In this document: positions 39,843 to 48,542 of the stretch, piece by piece
How positions within the stretch are numbered: position 1 is the first letter of the stretch
Layout: each line of letters starts with the position of its first letter
Source of the DNA: Szabonella sp046295215
GTDB taxonomy: Bacteria; Pseudomonadota; Alphaproteobacteria; Rhodobacterales; Rhodobacteraceae
NCBI GenBank assembly: GCA_046295215.1
Contig: JBKBNP010000013.1
Coordinates: forward strand, 1-64,000
Reading direction: 5' to 3'
DNA length: 64,000 bases
Made by a program: the position numbers and the translations under genes
The notes under the pieces: model-generated
What the model was told of the DNA's origin: nothing
Seen by the model: the letters and a program-made list of their open reading frames with translations, nothing else
Database searches by the model: none

Positions 39843-40736
39843 TCAGGCGCGGACCACCGGCACGCGGCTTCCCGCCGGAACTGAAACAGCGCCGTGAACG
39901 ACCAACCGGTCCGCTGCCAGCATTTCCGCGAGCCAAAGCGCTAGCGCCACCGGATCGCGTGTCTGTGGCCCGTCCACCGCATCCAGCACCAGTTTCGACG
40001 GCGCCCAGACGATCGTGCGGCCATGTTTCATCGCCCAGTCGATCTCGGTCCGGGTTGCCACGACCACGCAGCGCGGATCGCGGGCCGCCAGAGCCCAGGC
40101 GTTCTGTTCCATGGCCAGAAGGTCGATGCGGCGTTGCGTGGGGCCATGTCCCGTCACGGCGCGCGGCAGGTCCGGCAGGCCCACGGTCAGGATCACCGGC
40201 AATCCCCCGGCCTCCCACCCGTCCAGCCGGGCCGGCAGATCCGGGGCTGCAATCGCCGCATTGTCCAGATGCACGACCAGCGGATGCAGCGCCGCCTCGT
40301 CCACCCGCAGCGGCATTTCCGCCCGCGACCGCACGATCTCCACGCCAAGCGCCCCCGGCCCCCGGTCCAGTTTCTCGATCCGCACGAAGGCCCGCATCGC
40401 CTGCGGTGCCGACAGCACCCGTTCCGCCACCCGTTCCGCCAGCGTTTCCAGAAGGTTGAGCCGCTCTTCGGCCAGTTCCGCCTCGATGGCCTCGGTAATC
40501 CGGTCATAGGACAGGATCAGATCGACATCATCGGCCAGCGGTGCGGGATGCGGTCGTGTTTCCACCACCACATTGAACCGCAACCGCTGTTTCTGCCCGC
40601 GTTCCTGCTGGAAGGCGCCTATATCCGCCTCGACCACATGATCGCGCAGGCTGATCCTGTCGCGCGGATCGGCGCTGGCCGAGGCCTCCGCCCGTTCTTC
40701 GGGGTGGGCAAAGGCAAGGCCGATATCGGTGGTCAT
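39843..40736 (-). CDS. folB: dihydroneopterin aldolase fused to a degenerate amino-acid-kinase-like domain
   Basis: Start at 40736 (MTTDIGLAFAHPEERAEASA); 297 aa. Residues 27-138 are FolB (ISLRDHVVEADIGAFQQERG, LSYDRITEAIEAEL, and the catalytic-lysine strand VRIEKLD). Residues 150-290 look like a small amino-acid kinase (MfnE/UMP-kinase type): PLVVHLDNAAIAAPDLPARL aligns with the VVKLGGS strand, ILTVGLPDLP with VVVPGGGPF, then RRIDLLAMEQNAWALAA, TIVWAPSKLVLDA and LALWLAEMLAADRLVVHG. The lysine and glycine phosphate loops are lost, so it is probably a non-catalytic domain. Confidence 0.78.
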   Translation of the reverse strand: MTTDIGLAFAHPEERAEASASADPRDRISLRDHVVEADIGAFQQERGQKQRLRFNVVVETRPHPAPLADDVDLILSYDRITEAIEAELAEERLNLLETLAERVAERVLSAPQAMRAFVRIEKLDRGPGALGVEIVRSRAEMPLRVDEAALHPLVVHLDNAAIAAPDLPARLDGWEAGGLPVILTVGLPDLPRAVTGHGPTQRRIDLLAMEQNAWALAARDPRCVVVATRTEIDWAMKHGRTIVWAPSKLVLDAVDGPQTRDPVALALWLAEMLAADRLVVHGAVSVPAGSRVPVVRA

Positions 40737-40871
40737 CCGCGTCTCCGCACGAAGTATCAGGGTCGCGGGCAGGATCGCCGCTTCACAGGGCTTCCGCTTG
40801 CCCGAACCCGCCTCCCTGCGCAAGCCCCGCGACATCGCGGAGGCAGGGCATTGCCACCCGGAAGGGTGCCG

Positions 40872-41507
40872 TCAGATCGGCTGGCGGTAAAACAGATGCG
40901 CCCCGATCTGCGCCGTGCGCGGAAACCGGTGCGCCCAGCGGGGCCGGACCTGCGTCGTGTGGAAATGTGTCGCACCTTTCGTCAAGGCGCGCGGCCCGCC
41001 CTCCAGCATCACCCGCGCGATCTTGCCCGCCGAAACATAGGCATCGGCCTCGCGGATGCGGTCATCCTTGCCGTCGCAGGTAAAGGAAAACTGGCAGGCA
41101 TTGCGCCGACCGCTGCCCTGATGCACCACCCCGCAGACCGAATTGGGGTAGGCCCGGCTGTCAACCCGGTTCAGAATGACCTCCGCCACCGCGAATTGGC
41201 CCTTCACCGTCTCGCCCCGTGCCTCGAAATAGAGCGCCTTGGCAAGGCAGGCCCATTCGTCACCGCCCTTGGCGGACGGCTGCGCCGCCAGCCATGACCG
41301 GTCATAACTTATCTGTGATGTGCCCTGAACGCGCGACTTCTGCGTTGCTTTTGGCACATGCGCCAAGGCAGAATGTTCGAGGTTAAGAAGGCTCGAAAGG
41401 CGCGCGACGGGCGCGTTGGATTGGCTGATGGTGACATCCGCGATAGCGGTCCCACCTGTGGCAAGCAGCAAGACAAGGCCGCCCAGCATGCTTTTGGGCA
41501 TACGCAT
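40872..41507 (-). CDS. SleB/CwlJ-type cell wall hydrolase
   Basis: A 211-aa secreted protein: a signal peptide (MLGGLVLLLATGGTAIA) and a C-terminal Hydrolase_2 domain with the catalytic glutamate in CLAKALYFEARGETVKGQFA, then AEVILNRVDSRAYPNSVCGV, CQFSFTCDGKDD and HFHTTQVRPRWA. In non-spore-formers these enzymes remodel peptidoglycan in growth and division. Confidence 0.9.
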   Translation of the reverse strand: MRMPKSMLGGLVLLLATGGTAIADVTISQSNAPVARLSSLLNLEHSALAHVPKATQKSRVQGTSQISYDRSWLAAQPSAKGGDEWACLAKALYFEARGETVKGQFAVAEVILNRVDSRAYPNSVCGVVHQGSGRRNACQFSFTCDGKDDRIREADAYVSAGKIARVMLEGGPRALTKGATHFHTTQVRPRWAHRFPRTAQIGAHLFYRQPI

Positions 41508-41679
41508 GGGTCAGTTTCCCGGTTTGTTTCAATAAGCCGCCCGACACCGGACGAACCGGCCCCCATTGGCAGCGACCGCGAGCCTTAGACTAAAAAGATC
41601 AAACTGTCCACAACATGTTGCATTTTTGCAACGCCATTCGCGGCAAGTCGGCGGGATCTGGCCTACGCCTCAACCTAAC

Positions 41680-44241
41680 CTATTGTTCTTCAACGACTCC
41701 ACCCAAAGGATCCAGCAGGGCCAGATGCGCCGCCGCCAGACGTGCGAGCGGAACCCGATAGGGCGAGCAGGACACATAGTCAAATCCGGCCTTGCGGCAG
41801 AAGGCGATTGATTCGGGGTTGCCGCCATGCTCCCCGCAGATCGACAGCACAAGCTTCTCGCGGGTCCGGCGTCCCCTTTCGGCGCCCATGAGCAGCAATT
41901 CCCCGACCCCGTCGACATCCAGAATATGAAACGGATCCTCGGGATAAACGCCCTGCTGCACATAGGTATTCATGAAACGCCCCGCATCGTCACGCGACAG
42001 CCCATAGGTCATCTGCGTCAGGTCGTTGGTCCCGAAGGACAGAAAGGCCGCATGCTGCGCGATGTCGCCCGCGCGCAGCGCCGCGCGCGGCGTCTCCACC
42101 ATGACACCGAGCTTGTAGTCGAACTCCCGCGCCTTGGCCGTCCGCACCTTCGCCGCCACCGCATCAATGCGGGTCTTGACCAGTTCCACCTCGCGCTTGG
42201 CCGATACCAGCGGGATCATGATTTCCGGCACCACCGACCCGCCGCGCCGCGCCACCTCGATCGTCGCCTCGAAGATCGCCTGTGCCTGCATGTCATAGAT
42301 CTCGGGCAGGACGATCCCCAGCCGCACACCCCGCATCCCCAGCATCGGGTTGAACTCCGCCAGCGCCTCCGCCCGCCGCGTCACTTCCGACAGGGGCCGG
42401 TCCAGCGCCTCGGCCAGTTCGCGCATCCCCTCGCGCGAATGGGGCAGGAATTCGTGCAACGGCGGATCGAACAGCCGGATGCAGACCGGCAGTCCTTCCA
42501 TGATCTCGAACAACTGCACGAAATCGTTGCGCTGCATCGGCAGGATCCGCGCCAGCGCCGCCGCCCGGTCCTTGGGCTGGTCGGCAAAGATCATCTCGCG
42601 CATGGCCACCAGCCGCGCCTCTTCGAAAAACATGTGTTCGGTGCGGCAGAGCCCGATCCCCTGCGCCTCGAAATCCCGCGCGGTCTTGGCATCCGCCGGC
42701 GTATCCGCATTGGCCCGGATCCCGATGTCGCGCACGGCATCGGCCCAGGACAGCAGCTTGCGGAAATGCCCGTCCAGCGCCGGGGGCAACATCTCGGCTG
42801 CGCCCGCGAGAACCTCGCCCGTCGTGCCGTCCACAGTCACGATATCGCCTTCGCGGAACACGCGCCCGCCGACTCCGGTGATCCGGCGCTCCCGCGTGTC
42901 GATGCGCAGGTCGGACGCCCCCACGATGCAGGGCAGGCCCAGCCCCCGCCCGATCACCGCCGCATGCGAGGTCATCCCCCCCCGTTCCGTCAGCACCCCG
43001 GCGGCCGAATGCATGCCGCGGATATCCTCCGGGGCCGTCTCGCGCTTGACAAGGATGCAGGGCTCGCCACGCGCCGCACTGGCCTGCGCATCCGCCGAGG
43101 AAAAAACGATGCGCCCCGTGGCGCCTCCCGGGCTTGCCGCAATTCCGCGCGCAAAGACATCGCGCGGCCCGCTCGGGTTGACCTGAGGGTGCAGAAGCTC
43201 CGACAAGGCACGCGGCTCGACCCGGAGCAACGCCTCCTCCCGCGTGATGATCCCCGCCTCCGCAAGATCGACAGCGATGCGCAACCCCGCCCGGCTCGAT
43301 CTTTGCACGCGCACAGCGTCGATCACCGCCAGACGCCCGTCCTCGATCGTGAATTCGATCTGCATCTCTTCCCGCAGCTTGGCACGGCAGGCCTTGCCCT
43401 GACGCGACAGGGTCGCAAAGATCTCGGGCGCAATATCCTCCAGCGAAGGCCCCCTCGGATCGCGCGTGAGATAGAGCGCCTCGCCGGCGTCGAGCAAGGC
43501 CGCGCGGCCCTGCGCCTGCCGCATCCAGCGCCCCGTCACCTGCGGCTCACCCGTTACCGGATCGACCAACTGGATCACGCCGGACCCCGAAATGCCCTGC
43601 CCGATCCCCTGGGCCATCGCCTGCACCACCAGCCCGAGGGCTGCATCCTCGGGCGCACCCTTGGCCTGCCGCAACAGGCGCGCCGAGGTGCCCTCCCAGG
43701 CGCGGGCCATGGATCGCAGCACTTCGGAAAGCTGCCGTGCCGGATCCTCGGGGAAAGGTTCCTCCATCTCCGTGGCATAGACGCGCAGCGACTCCCGCAG
43801 CGCCGCCGCCGAGGGTTCCACACCCTCGAACATGTCCGGGTCCAGCCTTGCGACATGCACCGCATAGCCCTGCACGAAGCGCAGATAGAGCGCGTCTCCG
43901 GCGAATTGCCCGTGACGCTCCACGAGTTCGGCATGCCGTGCGCCGTTCATTCCGATGTTGAGAACCGTCGACGGGCCCCCCCAGTCGGGATTGGCCGGAG
44001 AGGGACGCACCGAAATCAGCGGGCGCTCGCCGAACAGGGCAAGCACATGGTTGCAATCCATCGCCTGTCCTGCCGCAATGCGCCGCACGAGGCTGGCCGG
44101 AAGGGAAACGGATTTCGGCACCGGCATTTCCAGCCGGATCAGCCGCTGCAGGCATTTCGCGCGCCAGCCATGGGAGTCAGCCGCAATCGGCGCCGATGGC
44201 GTGATTTCCGCGAAATCGGGGAGAGGGTCGAATTTCTGCAC
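41680..44241 (-). CDS. ppdK: pyruvate phosphate dikinase-like protein (PEP-utilising)
   Basis: Start placed at GTG 44241, seven bases after GGAAGG (853 aa, MQKFDPLPDFAEITPSAPIA); the ATG at 44295 is the alternative. The phosphohistidine domain (GGMTSHAAVIGRGLGLPCIV) and PEP barrel (GIGLCRTEHMFFEEARLVAM, FGTNDLTQMTYGLSRDDAGR, SICGEHGGN) are intact. The N-terminal nucleotide region is divergent: SHGWRAKCLQRLIRLEMPVP replaces the usual GGKGANLAEM, so the ATP-site lysine is missing. Role uncertain: true PPDK or a PEP synthase relative. Confidence 0.8.
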   Translation of the reverse strand: MQKFDPLPDFAEITPSAPIAADSHGWRAKCLQRLIRLEMPVPKSVSLPASLVRRIAAGQAMDCNHVLALFGERPLISVRPSPANPDWGGPSTVLNIGMNGARHAELVERHGQFAGDALYLRFVQGYAVHVARLDPDMFEGVEPSAAALRESLRVYATEMEEPFPEDPARQLSEVLRSMARAWEGTSARLLRQAKGAPEDAALGLVVQAMAQGIGQGISGSGVIQLVDPVTGEPQVTGRWMRQAQGRAALLDAGEALYLTRDPRGPSLEDIAPEIFATLSRQGKACRAKLREEMQIEFTIEDGRLAVIDAVRVQRSSRAGLRIAVDLAEAGIITREEALLRVEPRALSELLHPQVNPSGPRDVFARGIAASPGGATGRIVFSSADAQASAARGEPCILVKRETAPEDIRGMHSAAGVLTERGGMTSHAAVIGRGLGLPCIVGASDLRIDTRERRITGVGGRVFREGDIVTVDGTTGEVLAGAAEMLPPALDGHFRKLLSWADAVRDIGIRANADTPADAKTARDFEAQGIGLCRTEHMFFEEARLVAMREMIFADQPKDRAAALARILPMQRNDFVQLFEIMEGLPVCIRLFDPPLHEFLPHSREGMRELAEALDRPLSEVTRRAEALAEFNPMLGMRGVRLGIVLPEIYDMQAQAIFEATIEVARRGGSVVPEIMIPLVSAKREVELVKTRIDAVAAKVRTAKAREFDYKLGVMVETPRAALRAGDIAQHAAFLSFGTNDLTQMTYGLSRDDAGRFMNTYVQQGVYPEDPFHILDVDGVGELLLMGAERGRRTREKLVLSICGEHGGNPESIAFCRKAGFDYVSCSPYRVPLARLAAAHLALLDPLGGVVEEQ

Positions 44242-44312
44242 TGCGGCACCTTCCGGTTTGTGGCCGCAGCATAGACCCAAACGCCCGTCACGCAAGCGTC
44301 ACGGGCGCGGGC

Positions 44313-44390
44313 GGGGGGCTGTCTGCCCCCCGACGGACCTGCCGCAAGCGGCAGATCCTCCCCCCGAGGATATTTGAGGACAGAAAAAGG
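44313..44390 (-). repeat. hairpin plus C5-GAGGATATTT repeat box (copy 3)
   Basis: GGGGGGC-TGTCT-GCCCCCC (44313-44331) and box 44361-44390. It forms a perfect inverted repeat with copy 4. Confidence 0.6.
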
Positions 44391-44399
44391 AGGGGCGGC

Positions 44400-44462
44400 T
44401 TTTTCTGTCCTCAAATATCCTCGGGGGTGAATGCCGAAGGCAGAGGGGGCGGAAAGCCCCCT
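44400..44462 (-). terminator. hairpin plus inverted repeat box (copy 4), end of glyS
   Basis: AGGGGGC-GGAAA-GCCCCCT (44444-44462), eight bases after the glyS stop, then the box in reverse orientation (44400-44427). Arms 44361-44388 and 44400-44427 match perfectly over 28 bp around an 11-base loop. A strong terminator or a mobile inverted repeat. Confidence 0.65.
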
Positions 44463-44470
44463 GCCCGGCC

Positions 44471-46756
44471 TCAGCCCTCGATCCGGGTCAGATCGGCGAC
44501 AGGCGCGCAGGCGGCGCGGATGCGGTGCAAAAGGTTGAGCCGGTTGCGGCGCAGAACGGGATTGTCGGCATTGACCTGCACTGTTTCGAAAAACGCATCA
44601 ATCGGCGCGCGGAGTTGGGCGAGGGCGGCCATAGCGGCGGCGAAATCCTCGGCCTGCATGGCCGGGGCGATGGCGGTTTCGGCGGCATCGAGGGCGGCGA
44701 ACAGCGCCCGCTCGGCCTCGGTTTCCGCGAATTTCACATCCGCGCCGTAGGAGTATTCGACGCCATCCTTTTCCTCAGCCTGCGTCAGAATGTTGTTGGC
44801 CCGCTTGAAGCCTTGGACGAGGTTGGTGCCGTCGTCAGATTTCAGGAAGTCCGACAGCGCCCGCGCACGGGTGACGAGCAGGGTGAGGTCGTCATTGCCC
44901 GGCATGGCGATGCAGGCGTCGATGATGTCGTGGCGGATGCCCTCTTCGCGGAGGAAAACCTTTAGGCGGTCGTGGAAGAAGGCGAGAAGGTTGGTAGCGA
45001 ATTCAGACAACATTGGCAACGGTCGAATTTCGGAGGCAAGGTCAATGTCGACTTCAAGAGCCAGCCGCCCTTGTGCAGCTTTTAATGCAAATATTTCAAA
45101 CGAAAGTGACGGAATGTCCCGATGCTCATTTAGAGGGTCGGACATGTAACCACTTGTCCAGAAATCGTCACCATTCTCGTCTGTTACCTGATAACCAAGC
45201 ATGAATGGAATTTGATAATGAATCCAAAGCGCAGATAGAATACCTTTCTCGAAAATTTCGCGCCATTGGTTCCCAACCCCATTCCCCAACACCAACCGGA
45301 TCACCCCCAGCGCCGCGCGGCGCAGCGCGAAGGGATCCTTGCTGCCCGTCGGTTTCTCGTCAATCGCCCAGAACCCGGTCAGCGTGTCCAGCTTGTCGGC
45401 CAGCGCCACGGTCACGCTCACCGGCTCTGACGGCACGGCATCCGATGGCCCCAGCGGCGAATAATGGTCGCGCGCGGCATTGGCCACGGCAGCATCCTCG
45501 CCCGCCTCCAGCGCATAATAGCGGCCCATCACGCCCTGCAATTCGGGGAACTCGCCGACCATGGCCGAGCGCAGGTCCAGCTTTGCCAGCCGCGCCGCGC
45601 GTTCCGCCTGATCCGGCTCCGCCCCCACAATCGGCGCAATCTCGCGCGCCAGCGCGGCAATACGCTCAATCCGGTCGGCCTGGCTTCCGAGCTTGTTGTG
45701 GAAGGTCACGGATTTCAGACCCTCGGCCCAATCGCCCATCCCCACCTTGGCGACCCGCAGGTCATTGTCCCAGAAGAACCGCGCATCCGACAGGCGCGCG
45801 GCCAGCACCTTGCCATTCCCGGCAAGGATCGTCGCGCCATGGTCTTTTGTTTCGCGGTTGGCAACAGTGACATAGGCCTCGATCCGCCCCGTCCTCGGGT
45901 TGCGCACCGAAAAGAACTTCTGATGTTCCTTCATCGAGGTTTGCAGAACCTCCGGCGGCAGATGCAGGAAATCGGTGCCAATGTCGCCCATCAAGACCAC
46001 GGGCCATTCGACCAGCCCCGCGACCTCGGCCAGCAGTCCCGCATCCGGCACCACCTCCAGCCCCCGCGCAAAGGCCTGATTGGCGGCCTCTGCCTCAATC
46101 GTTGCCGCGCGTTCGGCAGGGTCCAGCATCACGAAAGCCCGGCGCAGTTTGGTGCGGTAGTCGTCAAAGCCCGACACGGCAAACCGCCCCGGCGCCATGA
46201 AGCGATGCCCTTCGGTCTTGTTGCCCGCCACCAGATGATCCACCACCACCGGCACGACCTCGGCCCCCGCCTCATCCGTCAGCAGACACAGGATGGAATG
46301 CAAGGGCCGCACCCAGCGAAGCGCCCCGGACCCCCAACGCATCGACTTCGGCCAGGGGAAATTGCGGATCGTCGCCTCGACCACCTCGGCTACAATCGCC
46401 GCGGCCTCGCGCCCCGGTTTTTCAATCACCGCGAACCAGACCTGCCCCTTCTTGTCGTCGCGCAGCTCCAACTGGTCCTGTCTCAGCCCGGTGGAGCGCA
46501 GAAACCCTTGCAGGGCCGCCTCGGGCGCATCCGATTTCGGCCCTTTGCGTTCCTCACGCACCGCAGCCGACCGGGCCGACAGCCCCTCCAGCACCAGCAC
46601 CAGACGACGTGGCGTGGCAAACACCCCGGCAGAGGCATAGGTCAGCCCCGCCGCGACCAGCCCCTCCGTCACCAGCCTGCGCAGATCATCGGATGCGCGC
46701 GCCTGCATCCGGGCGGGGATTTCCTCGGAAAAGAGTTCGAGCAGAAGATCGGGCAT
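44471..46756 (-). CDS. glyS: glycyl-tRNA synthetase beta subunit
   Basis: A 761-aa protein beginning MPDLLLELFSEEIPARMQAR. Landmarks are EGHRFMAPGRFAVSGFDDYR, LPPEVLQTSMKEHQKFFSVR, LLAFFHDRLKVFLREEGIRH and the C-terminal anticodon-binding-like VQVNADNPVLRRNRLNLLHR. Residues ~485-580 (nucleotides ~45010-45300) have about 46% G+C, far below the flanks, and hold an unusual insert with IHYQIPFMLGYQVTDENGDD. The frame is intact. It works with GlyQ, upstream in the same operon. Confidence 0.94.
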   Translation of the reverse strand: MPDLLLELFSEEIPARMQARASDDLRRLVTEGLVAAGLTYASAGVFATPRRLVLVLEGLSARSAAVREERKGPKSDAPEAALQGFLRSTGLRQDQLELRDDKKGQVWFAVIEKPGREAAAIVAEVVEATIRNFPWPKSMRWGSGALRWVRPLHSILCLLTDEAGAEVVPVVVDHLVAGNKTEGHRFMAPGRFAVSGFDDYRTKLRRAFVMLDPAERAATIEAEAANQAFARGLEVVPDAGLLAEVAGLVEWPVVLMGDIGTDFLHLPPEVLQTSMKEHQKFFSVRNPRTGRIEAYVTVANRETKDHGATILAGNGKVLAARLSDARFFWDNDLRVAKVGMGDWAEGLKSVTFHNKLGSQADRIERIAALAREIAPIVGAEPDQAERAARLAKLDLRSAMVGEFPELQGVMGRYYALEAGEDAAVANAARDHYSPLGPSDAVPSEPVSVTVALADKLDTLTGFWAIDEKPTGSKDPFALRRAALGVIRLVLGNGVGNQWREIFEKGILSALWIHYQIPFMLGYQVTDENGDDFWTSGYMSDPLNEHRDIPSLSFEIFALKAAQGRLALEVDIDLASEIRPLPMLSEFATNLLAFFHDRLKVFLREEGIRHDIIDACIAMPGNDDLTLLVTRARALSDFLKSDDGTNLVQGFKRANNILTQAEEKDGVEYSYGADVKFAETEAERALFAALDAAETAIAPAMQAEDFAAAMAALAQLRAPIDAFFETVQVNADNPVLRRNRLNLLHRIRAACAPVADLTRIEG

Positions 46757-46786
46757 CGGGGATGATCCTTGGCGAAAAGGGCGCGG

Positions 46787-47305
46787 TCAGCGGACGGGCG
46801 GCGGCGGGCAACCGGCGGGTGCCGCGTTGCCGTCAAACACCTCGCGCCCGCAGGCATTGATCTGGTGCCAGGCGAAAGCGCGGCCGTCCGCCATGACGGC
46901 CACGATCCGGTCGATGCCATAGCGGTGGTTTTCGGCCCCCATCCAGGCGGTGGCCTGGCCTGCGGCCAGCGCCTCGCCGATCTCGCGGGCATTGAAACAG
47001 TCGAACCAGCGGGGGGCCACCAGCGGCTCCGCCCCCGGGTAGGGCTGGTGCGTGGCCGCACCCGGCGTCACGGTCAGCCGGAAACAGGCGCGATAGCGGA
47101 TGGGGGAACTGTCGGAATCGATCCCGCGGAAATCGGTCACCGCGACCTGTTCAACCGTGCCATCGGCAAGCGTCAGTCGCACCGCAGCGTCCGGCGAACC
47201 GGGTGCGATCTCGTCATAATAGGCGTAGACCTGAAAGTAATAGACCGCCACCCCGGCGATCAGCCCGGACAGCACGATGGCCGCCGCCAGAACCTTGCCC
47301 ATCAT
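46787..47305 (-). CDS. conserved membrane-anchored protein between glyQ and glyS (DUF6446-like)
   Basis: Start at 47305, in an ATGA overlap with the glyQ stop and after GGAGG; 172 aa. One N-terminal helix (KVLAAAIVLSGLIAGVAVYY) and a periplasmic domain with cysteine-containing SSPIRYRACFRLTV, VAPRWFDCFNAREIGEALAA and WHQINACGREVFDG. It is a conserved resident of this operon in Rhodobacterales. Function unknown. Confidence 0.75.
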   Translation of the reverse strand: MMGKVLAAAIVLSGLIAGVAVYYFQVYAYYDEIAPGSPDAAVRLTLADGTVEQVAVTDFRGIDSDSSPIRYRACFRLTVTPGAATHQPYPGAEPLVAPRWFDCFNAREIGEALAAGQATAWMGAENHRYGIDRIVAVMADGRAFAWHQINACGREVFDGNAAPAGCPPPPVR

Positions 47306-48234
47306 GCCGCGACCTCCGAACGGCCCGCCTCGGTGGTGACAAAGGCATCGGCGCATTTCCTGGCCAGTGCCCGCACCCGCCCGATATAGGCCTGCCGCTC
47401 GGTCACGGAAATCACGCCCCGCGCATCGAGGAGGTTGAACAGATGGCTCGCCTTGATGCACTGGTCATAGGCGGGATGGGCCATCACGATCTGCCGCCCG
47501 GCCTTGTCCACGGCCTCTGCTCCAAGGGTGCGCTCACATTCCGCCTCGGCATCCCTGAAATGCTGGAACAGCATGTCGGTATCGGCCTGATCGAAATTCC
47601 AGCGGCTGTATTCCTGCTCGGTCTGGCGGAACACATCGCCATAGGTCAGCGGAATGGGGCTCGCAGGGTCATTGAAGGGCATGTCCATCACATGATCGAC
47701 GCCCAGCACATACATCGCCAGCCGTTCCAGCCCATAGGTCAGCTCACCCGATACGGGGCGGCAATCATGCCCGCCGACCTGCTGGAAATAGGTGAACTGG
47801 CTGACCTCCATCCCGTCGCACCAGACCTCCCAGCCCAGACCCCAGGCACCCAGCGTCGGGCTTTCCCAGTCATCCTCGACAAAGCGGATGTCATGCAGGT
47901 CGGTGTCGATGCCGATGGCCTTCAGCGAGCCGAGATAGAGATCCTGCATATCCGGGGGCGAGGGTTTTATCAGAACCTGATACTGGTAGTAATGCTGCAA
48001 CCGGTTCGGATTCTCGCCATAGCGCCCGTCGGTCGGGCGGCGCGAGGGCTGGACATAGGCGGCAGCCCAGGGCTTCGCGCCCAAGGCGCGCAAGGTGGTA
48101 GCCGGGTGGAACGTGCCCGCGCCCACCTCCATGTCATAGGGTTGCAGCACCGCGCAGCCTTTGGCCCCCCAATAGGTCATCAGCCGCAGGATGATGTCCT
48201 GAAAACTGCGGGGGGTTGCTGCTGCATCGGTCAT
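47302..48234 (-). CDS. glyQ: glycyl-tRNA synthetase alpha subunit
   Basis: A 310-aa class II synthetase with the motifs QDIILRLMTYWGAKGCAVLQ, TFHPATTLRALGAKPWAAAY, QPSRRPTDGRYGENPNRLQH and GWEVWCDGMEVSQFTYFQQV. It binds glycine and ATP. First gene of glyQ-DUF-glyS. Confidence 0.96.
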   Translation of the reverse strand: MTDAAATPRSFQDIILRLMTYWGAKGCAVLQPYDMEVGAGTFHPATTLRALGAKPWAAAYVQPSRRPTDGRYGENPNRLQHYYQYQVLIKPSPPDMQDLYLGSLKAIGIDTDLHDIRFVEDDWESPTLGAWGLGWEVWCDGMEVSQFTYFQQVGGHDCRPVSGELTYGLERLAMYVLGVDHVMDMPFNDPASPIPLTYGDVFRQTEQEYSRWNFDQADTDMLFQHFRDAEAECERTLGAEAVDKAGRQIVMAHPAYDQCIKASHLFNLLDARGVISVTERQAYIGRVRALARKCADAFVTTEAGRSEVAA

Positions 48235-48542
48235 GGCGATTTCCCGGCTCGGATTGTCGCGCCCTCCTTAGGCGCAAGGGCCGATAGCGTCAATGCGCGC
48301 CCCCACCATGCCCGCCCGCGCGCAGCTTCGCCGCACTGCTGCCCCGACGACCCAACGCAGATGTGAACGCGCACCCGCCGCAGCCCCTTTCCGTTTCATC
48401 TTGGCATAAATACCTCCGCCGGAGGCTTCCGTCGCTGCAACCACGCGCGTTTGCAATAGGGCGCGGACCCGTCCCCTCTGGCCAAATGCGCGGATTTGTG
48501 GTTTCGCAAGGACATTGACCCGGACCGACGATTGGACAGCCC
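48235..48542. other. divergent intergenic region
   Basis: 308 bp between glyQ and the SPOR protein gene. It must hold both promoters; I see no clear boxes. At 48397-48425 lies a variant of the repeat family (CATCTTGGCATAAATACCTC then CGCCGGAGG). No gene is visible. Confidence 0.5.

Noticed and set aside
41827..44274. 815-aa plus-strand ORF opposite ppdK
   Set aside because: Composition and position show an antisense shadow; the minus strand carries clear PEP-enzyme motifs.
45010..45300. Intein or intron in glyS
   Set aside because: Too short for an intein, no splicing-domain motifs, and the frame is continuous; better seen as an insert.
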